6,124 bases of DNA. Origin: JAJKIP01 sp040509055. GTDB lineage: Bacteria > Bacteroidota > Bacteroidia > Chitinophagales > Chitinophagaceae. The notes beneath the pieces are model-generated. The model saw nothing but the letters and a program-made list of their open reading frames with translations. It was not told the origin of the DNA and made no database searches. A program made the translations under genes and the position numbers. This document shows positions 1 to 5,368 of the stretch, in pieces. Numbering within the stretch: the first letter of the stretch is position 1; each line of letters begins with the position of its first letter. The stretch spans positions 1 through 6,124 of the forward strand of contig JBEVLT010000270.1 in the NCBI GenBank assembly GCA_040509055.1. Direction: 5' to 3'.

Positions 1-319
1 ATATGCCGCTTTCAATGCAAGAGATATTGACAAAGCACTTACCACCATGCACCCTGAGGTTCACTGGCCAAAGGCATTTGAAGGCGGGTATGTGACCGGG
101 CACGATGAAATCAAAAAATACTGAACCCGCCAATGGAGTGAAATCAACCCCAACGTAGAGGCAACCGGGCTGAAAGAACGGCCGGATGGAAGCCTGGAAG
201 TGGAAGTGCATCAAAAAGTAAAAGACCTGCAAGGCAACTCCTTGTTTGATGGGATGGTCAGGCATATTTATACGTTTCAGGATGGCCTGATCAAAAAGAT
301 GGACGTAGAACTGGTATAG
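1..319 (+). pseudogene. SnoaL-like / NTF2-fold polyketide-cyclase-type protein, 5' end outside window, interrupted by in-frame TGA
   Basis: Reading from base 2 gives a continuous NTF2-fold (SnoaL-like) protein apart from one TGA at 122-124; the frame closes with TAG at 317-319. Before the stop it reads YAAFNARDIDKALTTMHPEV, then an HW and a GHDEIKKY segment. After it come TRQWSEINPNVEA and a C-terminal beta-sheet part with the HQKVKDLQGNSLFDGMV motif. These match small nuclear-transport-factor-2 family proteins of Bacteroidota and other bacteria, as I recall them. In that family the Y-x-TRQW block normally reads YWTRQW, so the TGA sits where a Trp codon (TGG) is expected, implying a single G-to-A change. 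Both sides stay in one frame with good family similarity, so the break is recent or a sequencing error. Other genes here use TGA as a stop, so recoding is unlikely. The fold usually binds small hydrophobic ligands; the specific role is unknown. Confidence 0.75.
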
Positions 320-360
320 ATGCCCACGCCGCTAGTGTCCGGACGTTCCTGCCATCCCGC

Positions 361-391
361 TTGGATTTTTCATTCCTGTTGCCTTTCTTTG
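361..391 (+). promoter_or_regulatory. possible Bacteroidota-type promoter for the reb cluster
   Basis: A TTG at 361-363 is followed after 20 bases by TTTCTTTG (384-391), one mismatch from the Bacteroidetes -7 element TAnnTTTG. Transcription from here would give a leader of roughly 165 bases before the RebB start at 566, with the hairpin at 448-469 inside it. The match is imperfect and such a string can occur by chance. Confidence 0.25.
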
Positions 392-447
392 ATGCGTTAA
401 ACCTGGTTGTGAAAAAGATAAGCCCTTTCTGTAGGTTATTCCAAACC

Positions 448-469
448 ACCTGCTGGCCAGCCAGCAGGT
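448..469 (+). other. strong perfect hairpin (9-bp stem, 4-base loop)
   Basis: ACCTGCTGG (448-456) and CCAGCAGGT (461-469) are exact reverse complements around a CCAG loop. The stem is GC-rich and should be stable. No T-run follows on either strand, so it is not a classical intrinsic terminator. It lies between the broken NTF2-like gene and the RebB gene. It could be a U-tract-less terminator, a leader element of the reb transcript, or an mRNA-stability structure. The remaining sequence between 320 and 565 shows nothing else I can support. Confidence 0.55.
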
Positions 470-565
470 CCTCCCGTTCCGTATTCCTGCCGGCTATTTT
501 ATTGATGCGGCGCCTGCCGTGATGATACAGCACAACCCTTATCCATCATTTAAAAATCAACAACC

Positions 566-835
566 ATGACAGTCCCGGAAAAAGTAAAAGAAGAGATCAA
601 AGACTCAGTATCCGGAATCAATCCCGAAGTATTGGGCGATGTGCCGGCAAAGACAGATGGCAACCTGTTTACCACTGTGTCACAGGCCATAAACAACCTG
701 GCGCATGAGGCCACCGAACACCAGCAACCGGGTTATGTGCCTGAGCAGGGAGCCACCACTTCCGGCATTACCGCCCTGTTTAATCATGATGAGGTCACCG
801 ATGGCATCTATGGGAACGACCATCCGGCTCACTAG
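566..835 (+). CDS. RebB-family R-body protein
   Basis: This 89-aa protein matches the RebB family (R-body subunits, first known from Caedibacter 'killing trait' plasmids). The family pattern from memory is D-x-V-x-x-x-N-x-x-VLGxxPA, then GNLxxxxxQAxxNAAHxAxxxQQ, then QAATTxGxxxLYxxD. Here residues 13-28 read DSVSGINPEVLGDVPA, residues 32-54 carry GNLF, SQAINNLAHEAT and HQQ, and residues 61-75 carry QGATTSGITALFNHD. Length is normal for the family (about 70-115 aa). There is no signal peptide or membrane helix, as expected for a cytoplasmic subunit that polymerises into a rolled ribbon. The C-terminal tail (residues 76-89, His/Asp-rich) is unlike the usual Ala/Thr-rich end. The ATG follows an A-rich stretch with no Shine-Dalgarno, normal for Bacteroidota. 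R-body loci usually hold several Reb paralogues; only one is visible here, so whether it forms R-bodies is inference. Confidence 0.82.
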   Translation: MTVPEKVKEEIKDSVSGINPEVLGDVPAKTDGNLFTTVSQAINNLAHEATEHQQPGYVPEQGATTSGITALFNHDEVTDGIYGNDHPAH

Positions 836-944
836 TCTTTATGTATCCGGGCAAAGCGCTACCGGGTATGTACTATCCGGCCCGTATCCCTGCCCCGCCT
901 AACCTTGATCCCAAAAATCCCTGTAACATCCCTTAAACCTTTAT

Positions 945-1325
945 ATGGAACAACACGAACAAAACCAGCCTGCCGGCGCTCCGGCAGAAAACCAGCTCCG
1001 GCAGATCCGGGCCTCATTGAAAAATCAAATCGCGGAGCTGAAAAAACAAGTGGCACAGATACAGCAGCAATCGCTCAAGGTTCTGCAGCAGTCGATTGAT
1101 ACTGCTTTCAACGCACAAACGGGTGGCATAAGTGAGCAAATGAGGAACCAGGCCGTGCCGGTACCACCCACAGACCCGGGCATTGACCCTGCCGGCAGCC
1201 AGGCAGTAGCTACCGCCATGCAAAGCGTAGAACAGGCCATGCAGGCTGCTGCGCAAAGCATTGAGAATGCTGAAAAAATACTGAACAGCCTGGGGCAAGC
1301 CGCCGGATGCTTAGCAGAGGAGTGA
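945..1325 (+). CDS. Gln/Ala-rich coiled-coil protein of unknown function, next to the R-body gene
   Basis: I do not recognise this 126-aa protein. Residues 17-52 form a likely heptad coiled coil (RQIRASLKNQIAELKKQVAQ, then IQQQSLKVLQQS). A Pro/Gly-rich linker follows at about residues 70-84 (VPVPPTDPGIDPAG). Residues 85-121 form a second, Ala/Gln-rich amphipathic helix (AVATAMQSVEQAMQAAAQSI and onward). There is no signal peptide or transmembrane segment. It starts 109 bases after the RebB gene on the same strand, with no convincing promoter or terminator between, so co-transcription is likely. Its small size, helical repeats and Ala/Gln content fit a structural or assembly partner of an R-body, but that is inference from position. 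Its stop TGA overlaps a GTG start of a following ORF. Confidence 0.65.
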   Translation: MEQHEQNQPAGAPAENQLRQIRASLKNQIAELKKQVAQIQQQSLKVLQQSIDTAFNAQTGGISEQMRNQAVPVPPTDPGIDPAGSQAVATAMQSVEQAMQAAAQSIENAEKILNSLGQAAGCLAEE

Positions 1326-1507
1326 GCACCATCACTTCGTTATTACAACAATCGCCGGATAGCGGCCTATCCACTACTGCCGGATGGCCTGCTCCCACCG
1401 GGGCTGCCAAAGCCTTTATACACGATTGCTTCCCGATCGCTATCCAATTTTATAAGGAAATTGAGGGTTTTAAACACAGTCACTACGACGCGAACGCCTG
1501 CCTGTAA
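1322..1507 (+). CDS. possible small hypothetical protein translationally coupled to the coiled-coil gene
   Basis: An ORF of 61 codons from GTG 1322-1324 (66 from an in-frame ATG at 1307) runs to TAA at 1507. The GTG overlaps the TGA of the preceding gene as GTGA, a common coupling arrangement. The protein starts STITSLLQQSPDSGLSTTAG, then carries a central AAKAFIHDCFPIAIQFYKEI segment and ends in a His/Asp/Cys-containing tail. No family is recognised. It could be a real accessory gene of the reb cluster, the C-terminal part of the coiled-coil protein displaced by a frameshift, or a chance ORF. The normal-looking amino-acid mix and the exact overlap favour a gene only modestly. Confidence 0.35.
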   Translation: MSTITSLLQQSPDSGLSTTAGWPAPTGAAKAFIHDCFPIAIQFYKEIEGFKHSHYDANACL

Positions 1508-1508
1508 C

Positions 1509-1531
1509 AAAAGGCTTACGCCAACTTTTTT
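1509..1531 (+). terminator. weak candidate terminator after the reb cluster
   Basis: AAAA-GGC-ttac-GCC-aac-TTTTTT lies just after the stop at 1507. The six T residues at 1526-1531 follow a short stem (GGC/GCC), or alternatively GCCT 1500-1503 paired with AGGC 1512-1515. The stem is too short to be convincing; position and U-tract are the main support. Confidence 0.22.
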
Positions 1532-1535
1532 AACA

Positions 1536-1543
1536 TAAAATTG
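1536..1543 (+). promoter_or_regulatory. possible -7 promoter element upstream of the TGTW-protein gene
   Basis: TAAAATTG differs at one position from the Bacteroidetes TAnnTTTG -7 element and lies about 50 bases before the ATG at 1594. No good TTG is found at the expected -33 spacing, so this is a tentative call based on position and composition. Confidence 0.28.
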
Positions 1544-1593
1544 TACGTTAGTCAGCATTTAAAAGACGACTTTTCATCTCAAACGCTGCACAC

Positions 1594-2058
1594 ATGAGAA
1601 GTAAACTATTTTCATTGCTGACCGTACTTGTATTATTTGCTTATCAACCGGGCCTGCTTGCGCAAACGCCTGACTATACAGGCACCTGGGTGCTGAACTT
1701 TGAGAAAAGCACATTGGAGCACCGCCCGGATGGATTAACAGGCAGTGTGTTTATCATAAAGCAGGAGGGCGATAAATTCAGCTTAACCAGGTATCACCTG
1801 TTTGGCGACAAGAAAAAGAAAATAAGCTTTAAGATGGTGGCGGATGGAAAGACGAGGAAAGTAAAAATATTATTCAAGGGCAAGCTGGAGCGGAAAGAAA
1901 ACACGTTGCAGGCCACGCTCTGGAGAAAGAACTTCTTAAATATTGTCAATTACAAATTCGGGGATAGCCAAAATGAATTTATTGCCGACGAACGATTTAC
2001 AGGCAACCCGCAGAACCATCATAATATCTGGGTTTTTGACAGGGAAATTCCAAAATAG
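1594..2058 (+). CDS. small secreted protein with a lipocalin-like TGTW motif
   Basis: This 154-aa protein starts with a clear signal peptide: MRSK, then a hydrophobic core LFSLLTVLVLFAY, with likely cleavage after LLA-23 before QTPDY. The mature protein begins with PDYTGTWVLNFEKS (residues 26-39). That D-x-TGTW-x-L-N-x-x-KS pattern is common in small periplasmic Bacteroidota proteins of lipocalin-like beta-barrel type. The rest alternates hydrophobic and charged residues as beta-strands would (SVFIIKQEGDKFSLTRYHLF, then KISFKMVADGKTRKVKILFK) and ends with IWVFDREIPK. It is Lys-rich with no catalytic motif and has no mature-region Cys. It probably acts in the periplasm or outside the cell; ligand and role are unknown. 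An A-free, SD-less leader precedes the ATG. The next gene on the same strand starts 161 bases later, so independent expression is possible. Confidence 0.82.
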   Translation: MRSKLFSLLTVLVLFAYQPGLLAQTPDYTGTWVLNFEKSTLEHRPDGLTGSVFIIKQEGDKFSLTRYHLFGDKKKKISFKMVADGKTRKVKILFKGKLERKENTLQATLWRKNFLNIVNYKFGDSQNEFIADERFTGNPQNHHNIWVFDREIPK

Positions 2059-2060
2059 GG

Positions 2061-2095
2061 CCGCCAGCCCAAACGGCGTACAACAGGCGGTTTGG
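2061..2095 (+). other. overlapping alternative hairpins just after the TGTW-protein gene
   Basis: CCAAAC (2069-2074) pairs with GTTTGG (2090-2095), and after one mismatch GC 2076-2077 pairs with GC 2087-2088. A competing stem CCGCC (2061-2065) with GGCGG (2086-2090) uses part of the same right arm. The element begins three bases after the stop at 2058, a typical terminator position, but no U-tract follows. Confidence 0.3.
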
Positions 2096-2158
2096 CAACA
2101 GGACGGGGCGGTAAAGTATTTATCAGCTGCAGCCCGCTGCCCCGGACTGGATAGCTGA

Positions 2159-2179
2159 CCCGGAAACAACAAATCCGGG
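2159..2179 (+). other. inverted repeat in the leader of the next gene
   Basis: CCCGGA (2159-2164) and TCCGGG (2174-2179) are perfect complements around an A-rich 9-base loop, 41 bases before the ATG at 2220. No T-run follows, and a regulatory or mRNA-structure role is a guess. Confidence 0.3.
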
Positions 2180-2219
2180 CTGAAACCGTTAGCATATCAT
2201 CCCCAACCATACCGCCTCC

Positions 2220-2801
2220 ATGCAAAAATTTTTACTGATCCTATTGATTATTGCCAGCGGCAACTCAGCCATTTCCCAATATACCTACCGCGGGAAAGTA
2301 ATATCGGAAGCCCGGCAGCGGACCGTGGCAGGCGGAGAAGTCAGGGTCCGCTCCAATAACGGCACGCGACAGCGCTACACGGTTGTCGGGACAATCGACA
2401 CGACAGGACATTTCAGCGTGAATCTTAAAGATCCGCTCGTTACGCTGATCATAGATTGCTCCCTGGCCGGCAGCATGTCCAAAACAGTTTCCTGCACGGA
2501 CACGGTAACCGTATTTGCCCTCAGAACGGATTGCAACCAATACAATGTAAAAAAGGCAGAGCTCGATATTGAAAAAGGGAGTCCCCTTTTGTTATGCTAC
2601 TTTGGGTATGCCTCGTATCAATTCAGCGATGCAGACAGGGACTTTGAGAAAAAATACGGTATCTCCTATTATAGTTTTGGAGATGAACCTATCCTGGCAG
2701 ATTGCATGTGGCTGTACAACAAGACGGTGGCTGCCTGGCTCGATAAAAAATTCGGGACAGAATGGAGAAACGAGGCGCGATGGGATACTAATTTGTACTG
2801 A
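2220..2801 (+). CDS. secreted hypothetical protein: carboxypeptidase-regulatory-like N-domain plus Bacteroidota FEKKY-type C-terminal module
   Basis: This 193-aa protein has an N-terminal signal peptide (MQKFLLILLIIASGNSAIS, cleavage near residue 19 before QYTY). Residues 23 to about 100 (YRGKVISEARQRTVAGGEVR, then TIDTTGHFSVNL) look like a carboxypeptidase-D regulatory-like beta-sandwich, the domain that begins many exported Bacteroidota proteins. Residues 118-190 form a different module. It contains a run from DRDFEKKYGISYYSFGDE, an LYNKTVAAWLDKKFGTEWRN segment and a final EARWDTNL. I recall this FEKKY...FG...YN...LDKKFGxxWRxExR pattern as the C-terminus of uncharacterised Bacteroidota secreted proteins, but cannot name a family. 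Six Cys at 80, 92, 104, 126, 162 and possible pairs could form disulfides in the periplasm. Role unknown; probably envelope-associated. Confidence 0.78.
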   Translation: MQKFLLILLIIASGNSAISQYTYRGKVISEARQRTVAGGEVRVRSNNGTRQRYTVVGTIDTTGHFSVNLKDPLVTLIIDCSLAGSMSKTVSCTDTVTVFALRTDCNQYNVKKAELDIEKGSPLLLCYFGYASYQFSDADRDFEKKYGISYYSFGDEPILADCMWLYNKTVAAWLDKKFGTEWRNEARWDTNLY

Positions 2802-2885
2802 TCTCTTTTACATTCATTTCTTATCCATTTTGTTCCGTGGGGACTGTTCATCGTACATGCCCGGGCCATCCATTCAAAACTTCTT

Positions 2886-2893
2886 TATATTTG
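2886..2893 (+). promoter_or_regulatory. Bacteroidota -7 promoter element for the DoxX-like gene
   Basis: TATATTTG matches the TAnnTTTG consensus exactly and lies 29 bases before the ATG at 2923, giving a leader of roughly 20-25 bases. No clear TTG is found about 19 bases upstream, so the -33 element is weak or absent. The site supports 2923 as the true start and makes the gene independent of the one before it. Confidence 0.55.
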
Positions 2894-2922
2894 ATCGTGT
2901 ACGACTTAATCTGCTGCGATAC

Positions 2923-3354
2923 ATGAATACAAGCATCACCCAAAAGATCATGCGGATCCTGTTAGGAGGTTTCATGATCCTTGCAGGAACAGCACACCTT
3001 ACCTTCCAACGACAGGAATTTCAGGCCCAGGTACCCCGGTGGCTGCCGGACAGCACCGCCTTTATGGATTTCGTGGTCGTCTCCTCCGGCCTCGTGGAGA
3101 TCGCGCTTGGCCTGGCCCTGGTCTTTCTCCGGAAGCACCAGGTGAAAGTCGGGATCATCCTCGCCATTTTTTTTGTCCTCGTCTTTCCCGGCAATATTTC
3201 CCAATATACCCACCAGGTCGATGCGTTTGGCCTGGATACGGACCAGAAACGATTGATCCGCCTGTTCTTTCAGCCGGTATTGATCGGCTGGGCATTGTGG
3301 TCCACCGGGGCATGGCAAGCTTTACGAATGAAGCTTCGCAAAGCAAAAAAATGA
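2923..3354 (+). CDS. DoxX-like family integral membrane protein
   Basis: From ATG 2923 the protein is 143 aa with four predicted membrane helices at about residues 9-27, 47-69, 74-92 and 111-128. Family-type features are visible. Helix 1 is followed by AGTAHLTFQRQEFQAQVPRW, resembling the HF...F..iVP..LP loop of DoxX-like proteins. Helix 2 carries SGLVEIALGLALVFLRKHQV, and FPGNISQY follows helix 3. The tail is basic (RMKLRKAKK), suggesting a cytoplasmic end. The frame stays open back to an ATG at 2569, but that would add 118 residues overlapping the preceding gene by over 230 bases. The extension looks non-coding, and the -7 element at 2886 lies inside it. DoxX-like proteins are inner-membrane proteins sometimes tied to redox or stress; the substrate here is unknown. 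Confidence 0.85.
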   Translation: MNTSITQKIMRILLGGFMILAGTAHLTFQRQEFQAQVPRWLPDSTAFMDFVVVSSGLVEIALGLALVFLRKHQVKVGIILAIFFVLVFPGNISQYTHQVDAFGLDTDQKRLIRLFFQPVLIGWALWSTGAWQALRMKLRKAKK

Positions 3355-3504
3355 ATGCCCGGGCAAATTAAATTTTGCAGCGACACCAAAGCACACCAGC
3401 CCTGACCGGCGGTCTGATGTATTTTTATTTTAAGGATAAAATTTGTGGATCCAGGGTTTACCTGGGTTAATACCTTTTAGACATTAGTTCTGCATGAGTG
3501 TGTG

Positions 3505-3517
3505 CGGTATTATACCG
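3505..3517. promoter_or_regulatory. 13-bp palindrome, possible operator
   Basis: CGGTAT-T-ATACCG is a perfect 6-bp inverted repeat with a one-base centre, about 90 bases before the predicted -7 element of the peptidase gene. Its symmetry fits a dimeric DNA-binding protein; the partner is unknown. Confidence 0.35.
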
Positions 3518-3584
3518 ACAGACATTGGTGACAAACAACTCATTCAATTTTAGTGTCCCGTCGGCATAAAACACTAATGCAACG

Positions 3585-3614
3585 TTAAAAAGATAATGCC
3601 GGCGCATATCTTTG
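3585..3614 (+). promoter_or_regulatory. Bacteroidota-type promoter of the M1 peptidase gene
   Basis: TATCTTTG (3607-3614) is an exact TAnnTTTG -7 element. TTA at 3585-3587, preceded by G, sits at exactly the 19-base spacing expected for the -33 TTG. The start codon is 37 bases downstream, giving a short leader that ends in an A-rich stretch. An imperfect inverted repeat (GATAATGC 3592-3599 / GCATATC 3604-3610) fills the spacer and overlaps the -7 element, so a repressor could act there. Confidence 0.62.
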
Positions 3615-3651
3615 GTTTAAAGCGTTAGTCTTTTCCAAAACCACGAAAACC

Positions 3652-5274
3652 ATGCTCTCGAAAGCAATTTTCACCTGCACTGTCACCTTGATGTTCTTTT
3701 CATTATTGCTAACCGCGCAACCAGGCAAGGAGATCGCTCCACCAAACACCAGTGATGCGCAGAAATGGTGGAACCTTTTGCATTATTCAATTGCTGTTAC
3801 GCCGGATTACAACAAACAATTTATTACCGGGACGAATCAAATCGAATTTTCCGCCATTGAAGAGGGGAAAACCCTGCGGATAGATCTGGCACACCCAATG
3901 GTGATCACTTTCATCAGATCGAAAGGCATCCCGGTCTCCTTTAAAAAAGAGAATGTTGATTTTTATCTTATTCATTTTTCCGAAGTAATAAAGAAAGGCC
4001 AATCCATATTGCTTGAGATCGGGTTTGAGGGAAAGCCGGGAACGGCAAAAGATGCCCCGAATGACAATGGATGGATCTGGGCCAGCGATAAAAAGGGCAG
4101 GCCCTGGATGACGATTGCCTGCCAGGGTTCCGGCCCCGGCATCTGGCTGCCCTGCAAGGATGTGCTGTATGATGAACCGGAAAAAGGAGTTGTGATCAGT
4201 ATCACTGTTCCCGATACGCTCAAAGCAATTGCCAATGGCCGTCTTCAGCACATGCTGAATAATAAGAACGGAACCACCACATGGACATGGAAGGTCAGCA
4301 GCCCGATCAATCATTACAACATCATTCCTTATATCGGCAAATACGTTACCTGGAATAAACACTACCAGGGATTGAATGGAAGGCTGGACTGCGATTTTTG
4401 GGTATTGGACTATCATCTTGACAGGGGTAAAGAACATTTCAAGCAAACGGATACGCTCCTGAAGGCTTTTGAACATTGGCTTGGCCCTTACCCGTTTTAC
4501 AAAGACGGCTATAAAGTAGTGGAAACGCCCTACCCGGGAATGGAGCACCAGAGCGCCATAGCTTATGGGAATGGTTTTCAGAATGGATTCAAAGGCAAAG
4601 ACCTTTTCGGCACCGGCTGGGGATTGAAATGGGATTTCATCCTGGTACACGAAAGCGGGCACGAATGGTTCGGCAACAGCATCACCTCTTCTAACCACAG
4701 CGACACCTGGATACATGAAGGGTTCACCAAATACCTGGAAACGATCTATACTGATTTCGTATTCGGTACTGCAGCCGGGAATAACTATGCAACAGGAACC
4801 TGGAAAAGGATCAAAAATGACAAGCCCATCCTGGGTACAGGCACCACAGACCAGTATTACAAGGCAAGCGCCATGCTGCACATGATACGGCAGATCCTGG
4901 GCGATTCAATGTTCAGAGGCTGGTTGCGGCAGCTGGGCCGGGAATGCTATCACCAAACCGTTACAACAGCGCGGATCCTGCATTCGCTCAATTCCTTTTC
5001 AAAAAAGGATTTTACAAAAGTTTTTGACCAGTATTTGACAACCACCAGGGTGCCTGTACTGGAATATTACAGGAAGGATACCGTGCTGCGCTATCGATGG
5101 ACAGACTGTGTCGACCATTTTGACATGGCTGTAAAGGTTTCCATCGGGCAGCCCGGTAAAACCGGCTTTATCTATCCTGCTACGGAATGGCAGGAAATGG
5201 CTGTGGGCCAGGATACCGGCGCCCTTGTGATCGACAGTAATTTTTATGTCCGGTCCAGGGAGATGGATCAGTAA
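3652..5274 (+). CDS. secreted M1-family zinc aminopeptidase (short Bacteroidota type)
   Basis: This 540-aa gluzincin peptidase removes N-terminal residues from peptides. A signal peptide (MLSK, then a hydrophobic core to SLLLTA) ends near residue 22 before QPGKE, so it acts in the periplasm or outside. Residues 38 to about 240 form the N-terminal beta domain. The exopeptidase motif, usually GxMEN, reads PGMEHQSAIAYG at 295-306, with E298 as the expected amine-binding Glu. The zinc site is HESGH at 333-337 plus E356 in HEGFTKYLE, exactly the HExxH-x18-E spacing; E334 is the general base. The catalytic Tyr is likely Y402 in QYYKASAMLH. The protein ends shortly after a small C-terminal beta region (VPVLEYY and onward). 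It therefore lacks the long helical C-domain of PepN-type enzymes of about 870 aa. All catalytic residues are present, so it should be active. It appears to be a single-gene unit with its own promoter. Confidence 0.93.
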   Translation: MLSKAIFTCTVTLMFFSLLLTAQPGKEIAPPNTSDAQKWWNLLHYSIAVTPDYNKQFITGTNQIEFSAIEEGKTLRIDLAHPMVITFIRSKGIPVSFKKENVDFYLIHFSEVIKKGQSILLEIGFEGKPGTAKDAPNDNGWIWASDKKGRPWMTIACQGSGPGIWLPCKDVLYDEPEKGVVISITVPDTLKAIANGRLQHMLNNKNGTTTWTWKVSSPINHYNIIPYIGKYVTWNKHYQGLNGRLDCDFWVLDYHLDRGKEHFKQTDTLLKAFEHWLGPYPFYKDGYKVVETPYPGMEHQSAIAYGNGFQNGFKGKDLFGTGWGLKWDFILVHESGHEWFGNSITSSNHSDTWIHEGFTKYLETIYTDFVFGTAAGNNYATGTWKRIKNDKPILGTGTTDQYYKASAMLHMIRQILGDSMFRGWLRQLGRECYHQTVTTARILHSLNSFSKKDFTKVFDQYLTTTRVPVLEYYRKDTVLRYRWTDCVDHFDMAVKVSIGQPGKTGFIYPATEWQEMAVGQDTGALVIDSNFYVRSREMDQ

Positions 5275-5310
5275 GCCAGTGGTAAAGCGCAGGCGTCGTT
5301 TATGGATTAG

Positions 5311-5342
5311 TTGGCTCATTGAAGACTCCGCATTGGCTCATT
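5311..5342 (+). repeat. short direct repeat in the convergent intergenic region
   Basis: TTGGCTCATT occurs at 5311-5320 and again at 5333-5342, 22 bases apart start to start. It lies between the stop of the M1 peptidase and the minus-strand ORF. Function is unknown and it may be chance. No clear terminator hairpin was found for either convergent gene. Confidence 0.4.
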
Positions 5343-5368
5343 CCTTCCGCCTGAAGCAAGCATCCTGA

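Larger units (their letters stand above)
3355..3651 (+). promoter_or_regulatory. gene-free, AT-rich control region with several inverted repeats upstream of the M1 peptidase
   Basis: No convincing ORF lies here. Visible structures are: a hairpin CCAGG 3451-3455 / CCTGG 3461-3465, extendable by wobble and A-T pairs; a palindrome CGGTATTATACCG at 3505-3517; an inverted repeat TTAGTGT 3550-3556 / ACACTAA 3571-3577; and the promoter at 3585-3614. AGACATT occurs at 3479-3485 and 3520-3526, flanking the palindrome about four helical turns apart. Palindromes at this distance suggest regulator binding, but no regulator gene is adjacent, so that is inference. Confidence 0.45.

Noticed and set aside
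122..124. TGA as selenocysteine or reassigned Trp codon
   Set aside because: Trp is encoded by TGG elsewhere and TGA ends several genes here. The site aligns with Trp rather than Cys in the family, and no selenocysteine insertion element is evident.
291..533. Minus-strand ORF of 80 codons between the broken NTF2-like gene and the RebB gene
   Set aside because: It starts at GTG, overlaps the end of the upstream gene, spans the strong hairpin, and shows no family similarity. It was considered because its composition is not absurd.
2962..3318. Minus-strand ORF opposite the DoxX-like gene
   Set aside because: Antisense to a clear four-helix membrane protein; its composition is that of a shadow frame.
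395..3628. Recurring CGTTA/CGTTAG in several leaders (395, 1546, 2187, 3623)
   Set aside because: A 5-6 base word is expected several times by chance in 6 kb, so its presence near promoters is not significant.
3787..4881. Long minus-strand ORF of 364 codons opposite the M1 peptidase
   Set aside because: It lies entirely antisense to a gene with complete catalytic motifs, and its translation has no recognisable domain or start context. It is a codon-bias shadow.
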